The position numbers and the translations under genes were made by a program. A DNA stretch of 29,088 bases from a virus: positions 1 through 29,088 of IMG/VR virus record IMGVR_UViG_3300032213_001476. The stretch is one strand, 5' to 3'. Below the pieces are notes generated by a model, which had not been told where the DNA came from, made no database searches, and worked only from the letters and a program-made list of their open reading frames with translations. Below, piece by piece: positions 22,020 to 29,088 of the stretch. The number at the start of each line of letters is the position of its first letter. Position 1 is the stretch's first letter.

Positions 22020-22028
22020 GGACTCAAG

Positions 22029-23990
22029 ATGGCACAAGTTTGCGAACAAGTTTATAACCCCCACACGGATGAGTACGAAGAGTATTGCTACGACGACGGG
22101 TCCAACGAAAGCGTATCCGGCGACTATAGCACTGACGAAAGCGTTTCAGGCAATTTTACTTGGGGCGACGCGCCCGGAGCAGGTTCTAGCACAGTAGTTG
22201 ACCCCACAACGGGAAATATTACTTATAAGTTAGAAGACGGTTCATCAATAACTGTAGGCCCTGACCGTATGCCCGTTAGTGCTACCGAAAGCCCTGACGC
22301 CAAAGGAAATTCAGCGGCTTACAACCGTACTTTGGCATGGACCACCAAGACGTTTGGTCCTACTGCGGGCAAAGTGTTTGCCAACATGATGGCAAATCCC
22401 GGCGCTAGTATTATGACTGCATTGGCGGCATCAAAAGCGTTTGCAGGTAGCGATAGCCAAGGCGGGTATAACAAGCCAATCCCTAAGCTGGACGCAGTTA
22501 CACAACAAATTGAATATAACGACCCAAACCGCAGACCCGGCTCTGCTGGTCGCCAATATACGACTGACCCGCGTTACGTAAAAGAAGGCGACGCCGCAGG
22601 TTTGGCCGCCGCACAAGCTGCATCCGACGCGCAAAAAGCTGGCATTTTGGCAGCATACAGACCCGCAGCTAGAGAAGTAAATCCGTATATTGGGAAAACC
22701 AACATGAAATGGAATACCCCTGAAGCCACCACTACCACTGCCAATACGCAAAACACCACTGCGGGGCTTCCCGCTATTCCTACTCAGGCGCAACTTATGG
22801 ATCCAAAATACAAATTCGGCATGGCTGATGGAGGTATTGCAATGGCTAAAGGTCGCTACTTGCGCGGCGGTACTGATGGTATGGCCGACAAAATTCCGTC
22901 TAGTATTGATGGCGATCAGCCTGCGGCTTTAAGCCATGGTGAGTTTGTAATTCCTGCCGATGTGGTATCGCACTTGGGTAATGGCAATTCAGATGCCGGT
23001 GCCCAGAAGCTGTATCAAATGATGGATCGCATCCGTCAAGCCCGCACTGGTACCAAAGAGCAAGGCAAAAAGATTAACCCTGACAAGTTTATGCCCGGTG
23101 GTTTGGCTGCTGCTTATGCCGGTGGGGGAGAAGTTAAAGGGTTCCCAGATGGAGGCACAGTAACTGGAACTGGTGGCATACCATTAGATACATCCAAAAC
23201 ATCTACGCTTTCTCCTTGGGCGGGCGATTACGTCACAAACATGTTGGCTAAAACACAGGCGTTGGCCAACGCCCCTCAGGAATTTTATAAAGGCCCGTTG
23301 ACGGCTGGCCAATCTGATTTACAAAACCAAGGCTTTGCAGGACTAAGTGATATTGCAAAAGCTGGATACGATCCCACCAAGTTTACGTCCGGCACATTTG
23401 ATACAACTGCCGCTAATAAGTACATGAACCCGTACTTGATGGCTTCGCTTAACCCCCAGATGGAAGAAGCCCGTCGTCAGTCTATGATTACCCAACAAGG
23501 TAATGCTGCAAAGATGACCAGTGCCGGAGGGTTTGGTGGTTCCCGTAGCGCCTTGATGGATGCGGAATCACAACGAGCACTTGGCACTAACATGTCCAAT
23601 ATCGTGGGTACCGGCCTTAATACGGCATACGACAAAGCCATGGCTCAATTTAATGCTGAACAAAACCGTGGTTTGGATACTCAAAAAGCTACGGAAGCAT
23701 CGCGCCAATACAGCGCTGACTACGGACTGAAGTCCATGAACGATTTGCTGAACGCCGGTAAAACACAGCGTGATATTGAATCTGAAGGTATTGCCGCAGA
23801 CAAGAAGCAGTGGGAAGAGCAGCAAGCTCGCCCATACACAAACTTGGAGTTCCAGCGCAAAATGCTCGAAGGCTTGCCAATTGGAGCGTCAACGACATCA
23901 ACAAACCAAGACGCGCTATCTAAAATGCAATCAGATGTTGCAGGCTTGGCTTCTTTGTATGCATCGCTTTCTAAACTTATCCCTAAATAA
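22029..23990 (+). CDS. Internal virion / ejection-type protein with GEFVIPADVV motif
   Basis: A 653-residue protein, preceded by TAAGGA. The N-terminus is acidic (EYEEYCYDDGSNESVSGDYS). Residues about 265-340 contain MADGGIAMAKGRYLRGGTDG, then DKIPSSIDGDQPAALSHGEF with VIPADVVSHLGNG; this is a recurrent module of phage virion-associated proteins. PGGLAAAYAGGGEVKGFPDG follows. The C-terminal half (NPQMEEARRQSMITQQGNA, GGFGGSRSALMDAESQ, AMAQFNAEQNRGL) is long amphipathic helix, as in DNA-ejection proteins of short-tailed phages. It is therefore probably packaged in the capsid and released at infection; this is inference from composition and from the two similar genes downstream. Confidence 0.75.
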   Translation: MAQVCEQVYNPHTDEYEEYCYDDGSNESVSGDYSTDESVSGNFTWGDAPGAGSSTVVDPTTGNITYKLEDGSSITVGPDRMPVSATESPDAKGNSAAYNRTLAWTTKTFGPTAGKVFANMMANPGASIMTALAASKAFAGSDSQGGYNKPIPKLDAVTQQIEYNDPNRRPGSAGRQYTTDPRYVKEGDAAGLAAAQAASDAQKAGILAAYRPAAREVNPYIGKTNMKWNTPEATTTTANTQNTTAGLPAIPTQAQLMDPKYKFGMADGGIAMAKGRYLRGGTDGMADKIPSSIDGDQPAALSHGEFVIPADVVSHLGNGNSDAGAQKLYQMMDRIRQARTGTKEQGKKINPDKFMPGGLAAAYAGGGEVKGFPDGGTVTGTGGIPLDTSKTSTLSPWAGDYVTNMLAKTQALANAPQEFYKGPLTAGQSDLQNQGFAGLSDIAKAGYDPTKFTSGTFDTTAANKYMNPYLMASLNPQMEEARRQSMITQQGNAAKMTSAGGFGGSRSALMDAESQRALGTNMSNIVGTGLNTAYDKAMAQFNAEQNRGLDTQKATEASRQYSADYGLKSMNDLLNAGKTQRDIESEGIAADKKQWEEQQARPYTNLEFQRKMLEGLPIGASTTSTNQDALSKMQSDVAGLASLYASLSKLIPK

Positions 23991-24008
23991 ACACCCTGAG
24001 GTTGAATT

Positions 24009-25814
24009 ATGAATCTCGTTAAAGCGCAAGAACTGGCACAGAGCATGCCCCAGCAAGAGCTGGAAAAGTATGCCAATGGTTTTGCCCCGCACATCATTCC
24101 GCCTTGGTTGGCAACGGGTGAGATGCAGGCCAAGATGCAGCGTATGCAAAAAATGCAGGCCATGCAAGGTGCTGCGCAGGGCCCGCAGCCCAGCATAAAA
24201 GAACAGATTGAGCAGAAAGTTGGATTGATGGGCTTGCAACAAGCTCAGCAGCAAATGGCTCAGCAACAACAGATGGGGCAGCGTCCTCCAGCAGGCCCGG
24301 TGCCTGAAGGTACGCCCGAGCCAGAGATGCAGCCCAGGGCCGAAATGATGATGGCCCGCGGCGGCTTGGCTAGTGTCCCTGTGCGCTTTAATTATGATGG
24401 TGGCGGCATTGTGGCGTTTACAAGTGGCGGCGACGTAGATAGCGCTCGTGAAGCGGCTAAAGAAGCTCAAGCTAAAGTGCGCACGTATGGTTTGGCCCAA
24501 CGAAACAGGGACCCCGAAGGTTACCAGGCAGCACAAGATGCTCTGGAAAAAGCGCAATCTGCTTTAGCTGCTGTTGAAGCGGCATACGCCAAAGAAATGT
24601 CGGCGGCGGGTGCGGATCGTCCGGCTACTTCTAGACAACAAGTTGGTGGCATTAAGCAATTGATGGCTGCCAACGCACCCGCTGTTTCTGGTGATTTAGC
24701 TAAAGACCTTTATTCAGATTATGGCAACGTCAAAGGCGGGCGTGGAACTGGTACTGGCGAAGCTGGATCAAGTTATTATGTTGGTTCAACACGTCCTGCC
24801 GATTTCCCAAATCTTCCGCCTGTTGAAACGGCAAAAGTTCCTACATCATCTGCGAATACACGACCTACGCCTCCTGCGCCCCAGCCGCCAGCACCCGCTC
24901 AAGGCCTGCCAAATATCCCAGGCTTGAACGACCCAGCCGCACAAGCCGCTGTATCTGCCGCCATGAAGGCGCCGGATCAGGGTGCGTTGCTGTCAGAAAA
25001 CCAAGCGCGTTTAGCAGCCATGGGCGTGACTGGCCGTGGTGGTGAAGAGCAAGAGGCTCGAATCCAAGCGGCTCGTGACCTTTATGAGAAATCACGCCCA
25101 TCTGGTTTGGATGACTTGATTCGCATGCTTGGTCAAGCTGGTCAATACAAAGGTTTGTCAGGTACAGGCCCGGCGTATACGGCTTTGCAAGCGCAAAGGC
25201 GAGCTGACGATCTCAAGATGCAGCGGGACGAAATGGAAATGCGTAACGCGGTTGATGTTGCTCGGCGCTCTGAAGGTATTTCTGGCGCCAATAAAGTTGG
25301 CGATACATTGAGCAAGCTGCGTGATACGGCTGCTACCACAGGAGCTAGTGTCTTTGGTAACCAGATGTCAGGTAACGTTCAACTTGCCAACCAAGCGTCT
25401 AGCAATGCTACTCAAATGCAAATTGCAAGAGAGCGCAACTTAAATGCGCTTGAAGTGCAAAAGCTTCAAGCCGCTTCTGCTAATCGTCCGGGTGAAACAG
25501 AGCGTTTGATGATGCAATACGGCGCCATAAAAGCCAAAGATCCGCAAGCTGCCGAGCAATTTATGGCTGATTTGGAGCGCATCAAGACTGGTTCACGCGG
25601 TACTACAGCTCAAGATAAGATTGCGCTTCAGCGTCAAGCTTTGGTTGAGAAAAACGAAGTTTATAAAAACGCTGCGCAACAATACTATTTTAGTAAAGAC
25701 CCTGCCAAAAAAGCATCAGCTAAAGTTATCATGCAAGATATTGAGCGCGGCGCTGGCATCATGCCCGACCTGCCAGACAATATTGCAAACTTAGTAAGTC
25801 AATACGCAAAATAA
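24009..25814 (+). CDS. Internal virion / ejection-type protein, Gln/Ala-rich
   Basis: A 601-residue protein. The N-terminus (LVKAQELAQSMPQQELEKYA, FAPHIIPPWLATGEMQ) is followed by a Met/Gln-rich helical region (residues about 38-95). MMARGGLASVPVRFNYDGGG then IVAFTSGGDVDS at about residues 113-145 is a recurrent module of phage virion proteins. Then come an Ala-rich coiled coil, a Pro-rich linker (residues about 275-300) and a long helical C-terminal part (DDLKMQRDEMEMRNAVDV, KIALQRQALVEKNEVYKN). No catalytic site was found. By size, composition and position it would belong to the ejected internal proteins along with its two neighbours. Start preceded by GAGG. Confidence 0.75.
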   Translation: MNLVKAQELAQSMPQQELEKYANGFAPHIIPPWLATGEMQAKMQRMQKMQAMQGAAQGPQPSIKEQIEQKVGLMGLQQAQQQMAQQQQMGQRPPAGPVPEGTPEPEMQPRAEMMMARGGLASVPVRFNYDGGGIVAFTSGGDVDSAREAAKEAQAKVRTYGLAQRNRDPEGYQAAQDALEKAQSALAAVEAAYAKEMSAAGADRPATSRQQVGGIKQLMAANAPAVSGDLAKDLYSDYGNVKGGRGTGTGEAGSSYYVGSTRPADFPNLPPVETAKVPTSSANTRPTPPAPQPPAPAQGLPNIPGLNDPAAQAAVSAAMKAPDQGALLSENQARLAAMGVTGRGGEEQEARIQAARDLYEKSRPSGLDDLIRMLGQAGQYKGLSGTGPAYTALQAQRRADDLKMQRDEMEMRNAVDVARRSEGISGANKVGDTLSKLRDTAATTGASVFGNQMSGNVQLANQASSNATQMQIARERNLNALEVQKLQAASANRPGETERLMMQYGAIKAKDPQAAEQFMADLERIKTGSRGTTAQDKIALQRQALVEKNEVYKNAAQQYYFSKDPAKKASAKVIMQDIERGAGIMPDLPDNIANLVSQYAK

Positions 25815-25823
25815 GGTTGGGCT

Positions 25824-28800
25824 ATGGCAGACATGCAGACTCTTTACCGTGCGCTACAAAATGCGCACGCGGCAGGTGACGTCCAGGCAGCAACGCAACT
25901 GGCCACATACATCAAGAGTATGCAGGGTCAACCCGAAGCCGAGCCCGCGGAGCCTGGTTTCTTTGGTGGCGCTAAAGCCGCCGCAGTCCGTGGCTTTGAG
26001 GCCGTACCCGAAAGCGCATCCGGTATTGGCTTAGGTATTAAAGCTGCCCTGGGCATGCGGGAATCTGCCGGTAAACAAGCAGAAGAAATTCGCGCACAAG
26101 CTAAAGCAGAAGCAGGTAAGCCCCAGGGCGTATCGTTTGCTGATCTGGAAAAGGCATATCAAGAACAAGGCCTGATGGCTGCAGCCAAGAAGGTTCCCTC
26201 CTACATTACTGAGCAAGCCTTGCAAAGCGCTCCGTCTATGGCTGTGCCGTTGGCCGCTGGTGCTGGCGCTGCTGCTTTTGCTGGCCCGCTTGCTCCCGTC
26301 GTGGGACCAGCTGTAGGTATTGGTACGTATGGCCTGCAACAGTTTGGTAACTTCATGCGCCGGCAAGCTGAAGAGGGCGCTACCGGTGACACCTTAGCTC
26401 CTGCTAAAGCATTTGGTACGGCTGCTGTAAGCGCTCCATTAGGTTACTTTGCTGATCGCCTGACATTAGGTTTTGGCAAGGTACCTGAAAAGATTCTGGG
26501 GCAACAGGTTGCTGCTGAGTTGGCGAAACGTGCGGGTGTTCGTGCTGCTACGGGCGCTACTATTGGTGTTGTAGCAGAAGCTCCTACTGAAGTGTTAGAG
26601 CAGATGGGTGAACGCTGGCAAGCAGGTCTACCCCTCAAGGGTGAAGACGCGATGCGCGAATACAAAGAGGCATTCTTTGGCGCTGCTGCTATTGGCGGTG
26701 TTGGCGGTGCTGCTGCCGGAGCCCTCCGTAAGCCTACAGTTACACCCAAAGAAGAGCCTCCTGCATACGAGCCACCAGTTTCCCTAACCGGAAAAACACC
26801 CGCCGAGATGTTCCAGGAGCAGGCTGCCGGCCGTCAGGGCATGGGCGCCGATGTGATGGGTGCCGTGCGTGAGCGTGAAGCCGCTGCTGCCAAAGCCAAA
26901 CAAGATGAGCTGGACGCCCAACGTGCTACACAAGAGCGCGCTGCTGGTTTGTTTGAGCAACAAGCTGCCCCACGTAATGAAGATTTGATGCAAGCTGCCC
27001 GCGTCCGTGCGGAGGAGAAGGCTGCCGCTGATGAAGAAGCGCGCATCCAGGCTGAGAAAGAAGCCAAAGCTAAACGTGATGCCGAAGCTAAAGCTGCTGC
27101 TGCCGCTACGTACAGCGGTGACCCAGCGATCAATGCCGTTCGTCGTGATGAACAGCTAGCCACCCTTGGCTATCAGATGTCCAGGGATAAGCAGGGTAAC
27201 GATATTGTTATACCTATTCCACCCGCTGGCAGGGATCTGGCAGCTGAACGCGCAGCCCAAGAGGCAAAAATTGCCGAAGGTCGCAGAGCTGATGAAGTGC
27301 GTCAGTCCCTGGCCGGGACTACGGCTAACGAAGATTTGATGGCGTCTATCCGTCAACGTCAAGCAGACCAAGCTGCGGCTGCTGCCAAAGCTGAACAGGA
27401 CAAAAAGGCTTCGGCAACCAGCGATGTAGAGGCGCGTGTGCGCGGCATCATGGTGACAGAATACAGCCGTGACCCGATTATGAACAACGCCCGTCAGCGT
27501 GAAGCCCTGGGTGAATTGGGATATGAGCTAAAGTTGGACAAGAAGGGTAACCTGACACCCCAGCCAAAGCCCCCGGCAGCCACTACAACGCCAGCCGTAA
27601 CGCCTACGTCTTTAACGTTGGAAAAGCCACCAGCAAAACTACCCGTTACCACAACTCCCGAGGTGCGGGAAGAGTACCCACCGTTGACACAATCTGAAGT
27701 GGACGAACTAGGCCTGATCCCGCCCGCCAAAGTGGTTACGCCCAAAGAGCCCAAGGTAGATTACTTTAATCACCCTGAAAACATTGGTCACGACGCATCG
27801 GCTGATCGCGAGCTGGATGAAAAGGGTAAATTGCAGGTTGCACCACAACCAATTACCGAAGGTGGCGCTCCATTTAAGTCACGCAAATCAGCAGATATGG
27901 CGCGTAAAAACTATCCTGAAATGCGCGTACTCCCATTAAAGAGTGGGTCAGGATTTATCTTGGCTCCAAAGACTCCAAAGCAAATTGTTGCCGATGAAGC
28001 TAAAGCTAAACGTTTAGGCGTGGCCAAGACGTCGGCTACGGGTACGCCCATGTCTGCGCATGAGTACATCACCAGCGAAGGCGGCTTAGCGAAAACTGAA
28101 ATGTCTGATATGAACATGGACAAGAACGTCCGTGTTGGTAACCGATTCCTATTTGCTGGCGAAGGCAAAGGGTTAACCATGGAGCGAGCTACCGAAAAGC
28201 TTCAGGAAGCCGGCTACTTGGGTGAGAATGCCACCATGAACGATGCCCGCAACATGCTTACGGAAAGCGTTAAGAAACCCCAGTATCGTTCACAAGATCT
28301 GGAAGAGATGACTGAGCGCGAAACTAAAAAGCAGTTTTCCGATTACCTGAAAGCCGAAGAAGAAGCATCCCTTTATTCCCCCGTCGATGAAGAGCTGGGT
28401 TATGAGATGTCTGACTTTGACGGCACTGGCTACGAAGCTGCCGACCCTGACGTCCAGGCTGAAGTGCGCGCGCTGCTGGCCCAGGCCGATGAGCTTGGCA
28501 TCGATACAGAATCAATGAGAGAAGAGGTCTTTTATGAAACAGAAAACCAATCAGTCCAAGCCTACTACAAAGCCTTTAAGTCAGCCCTCGAAGGAGCCAT
28601 CGACCGAGGCCGTGAAGATAGCGTCCAGGATACTGGCGAACCGAGCGATGCGGGAACTGAACTCACGCTAACCCAACCAACCGCTCAAGAGATTATTGAT
28701 AAGCAGGATGCTGCGATCAAAACGGAAAAGGACAGGAAGGCTGCCGAGCGCGCTGCGGAAGAGAAAGCGAAAGCTGACGAAGCTGCTGCTGACTTTACCT

Positions 28801-29088
28801 TGACAGGTAGCGACCGGGATGCTGATGTTGCTGCAGCCCAGGGTCAAGGAGATATCTTTGCCGAACCAGCAAAACCCAAGGCACCGCCCAAGCTCACGCC
28901 TCCACCAGATTTCAAGTTAAAAGAAAACCGCAACGAGCAAGTTGTGTTGGCTGCCCGTGAACTCGAAGCTGGCCGCATTACCAAAGAACAGTTTGATGAG
29001 TATGTAGATTTCTACATGCCTATTGGCACGGTGCCTAATCCTGAGAGGCCCATGTCTCAATCTGACATGAAGTTGGTTTTGCAGACTA
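25824..29088 (+). CDS. Giant ejection/polyvalent protein, 3' end beyond the window
   Basis: The frame from ATG 25824 (AAGG at 25813-25816) is open for 1088 codons to the window end. Residues 1-35 (LYRALQNAHAAGDVQAATQL) are a helical hairpin common at the start of large phage internal proteins. Residues about 127-173 (SMAVPLAAGAGAAAFAGPLA, PVVGPAVGIGTYG) and 230-304 are Gly/Ala-rich hydrophobic segments like those of membrane-traversing ejection proteins. Residues about 340-620 are charged coiled coils, including two 117-residue repeats. Residues about 680-1040 (PFKSRKSADMARKNYPEMRV, VRVGNRFLFAGEGKGLTMER, AYYKAFKSALEGAIDRGRED, DFTLTGSDRDADVAAAQGQ) match patterns of large polyvalent proteins of phages and conjugative elements. 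Later enzymatic domains may lie past 29088. Confidence 0.85.
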   Translation, partial: MADMQTLYRALQNAHAAGDVQAATQLATYIKSMQGQPEAEPAEPGFFGGAKAAAVRGFEAVPESASGIGLGIKAALGMRESAGKQAEEIRAQAKAEAGKPQGVSFADLEKAYQEQGLMAAAKKVPSYITEQALQSAPSMAVPLAAGAGAAAFAGPLAPVVGPAVGIGTYGLQQFGNFMRRQAEEGATGDTLAPAKAFGTAAVSAPLGYFADRLTLGFGKVPEKILGQQVAAELAKRAGVRAATGATIGVVAEAPTEVLEQMGERWQAGLPLKGEDAMREYKEAFFGAAAIGGVGGAAAGALRKPTVTPKEEPPAYEPPVSLTGKTPAEMFQEQAAGRQGMGADVMGAVREREAAAAKAKQDELDAQRATQERAAGLFEQQAAPRNEDLMQAARVRAEEKAAADEEARIQAEKEAKAKRDAEAKAAAAATYSGDPAINAVRRDEQLATLGYQMSRDKQGNDIVIPIPPAGRDLAAERAAQEAKIAEGRRADEVRQSLAGTTANEDLMASIRQRQADQAAAAAKAEQDKKASATSDVEARVRGIMVTEYSRDPIMNNARQREALGELGYELKLDKKGNLTPQPKPPAATTTPAVTPTSLTLEKPPAKLPVTTTPEVREEYPPLTQSEVDELGLIPPAKVVTPKEPKVDYFNHPENIGHDASADRELDEKGKLQVAPQPITEGGAPFKSRKSADMARKNYPEMRVLPLKSGSGFILAPKTPKQIVADEAKAKRLGVAKTSATGTPMSAHEYITSEGGLAKTEMSDMNMDKNVRVGNRFLFAGEGKGLTMERATEKLQEAGYLGENATMNDARNMLTESVKKPQYRSQDLEEMTERETKKQFSDYLKAEEEASLYSPVDEELGYEMSDFDGTGYEAADPDVQAEVRALLAQADELGIDTESMREEVFYETENQSVQAYYKAFKSALEGAIDRGREDSVQDTGEPSDAGTELTLTQPTAQEIIDKQDAAIKTEKDRKAAERAAEEKAKADEAAADFTLTGSDRDADVAAAQGQGDIFAEPAKPKAPPKLTPPPDFKLKENRNEQVVLAARELEAGRITKEQFDEYVDFYMPIGTVPNPERPMSQSDMKLVLQT
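26976..27677 (+). repeat. 351-bp coding tandem repeat, two diverged units
   Basis: Units 26976-27326 and 27327-27677 align in frame at exactly 117 residues. NEDLM starts at 26976 and 27327, the Y-S-x-DP element at 27111 and 27462, and LGY at the Tyr codons 27171 and 27522. No gap is needed between these landmarks. The units are diverged, so the duplication is old and structurally maintained. Confidence 0.8.

Noticed and set aside
23720-24557. Overlapping antisense ORFs of 158 and 208 codons rich in Cys, His and Leu
   Set aside because: They cross the boundary between two well-supported + strand genes and have the composition expected from the reverse of Gln/Ala codons.
1-29088. tRNA, rRNA, integrase, attachment site or insertion sequence
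   Set aside because: I saw no cloverleaf-like segment, recombinase motif or inverted-repeat-bounded element on reading the window; the dense coding leaves no room for most of these.

Overview
The window looks like part of the late, virion-morphogenesis region of a tailed bacteriophage, most likely of podovirus type. All 31 supported genes lie on the + strand. They are packed end to start, mostly with ATGA or TAATG overlaps or a stop codon fused to a Shine-Dalgarno sequence (TAAGGA). I see no tRNA, rRNA, integrase, transposase or host metabolic gene, and no convincing promoter or terminator. Two genes (positions 4967 and 6757) resemble head-tail adaptor proteins, and one (15230) resembles a nozzle or tail-tube protein. 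Three long proteins at the right end (22029, 24009, 25824) look like internal virion/ejection proteins. Several small basic proteins carry short motifs (MASGG/YKKGG, DGIAQRGKTKG) that I associate with phages from freshwater and marine metagenomes. The host cannot be read from the sequence; a Gram-negative aquatic bacterium is a guess.

Layout. 1-964: end of an unknown gene, then a GT-A-type glycosyltransferase. 957-4970: a run of small basic or low-complexity accessory proteins, many sharing a C-terminal tag, plus a membrane/coiled-coil protein and a repeat protein. 4967-7596: adaptor 1, a zinc-ribbon protein, two small tagged proteins and adaptor 2. 7593-13244: tail-fibre, adhesin and decoration genes rich in beta-type tandem repeats. 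13259-15226: a lysis cassette (secreted small protein, membrane protein with an exported domain, 3-TM holin-like protein, GH24 lysozyme). 15230-17682: nozzle-like protein and a small fibre-associated protein. 17679-22019: a 1446-residue protein with a long cysteine-paired repeat region. 22029-29088: three internal virion/ejection proteins; the last runs off the window and has features of large polyvalent proteins.

How the genes work together (inference): adaptors and nozzle would build the short tail, the repeat-rich proteins would form fibres and adhesins, the ejection proteins would enter the cell with or ahead of the DNA, and the lysis cassette would end the cycle. The tight packing suggests one long late transcript.

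The most unusual features are: (a) a recurrent DGIA-x-[RK]GKTKG tag on otherwise unrelated small proteins; (b) 34 two-cysteine repeats in one virion-region protein, with a matching cysteine-free version of the repeat in another protein 14 kb away; (c) a stranded in-frame second copy of the 3' end of a small gene, with 13 of 15 changed codons synonymous; (d) several exact-period coding repeats (60 bp x10, 33 bp x5, 24 bp x5, 351 bp x2, 240 bp x2).
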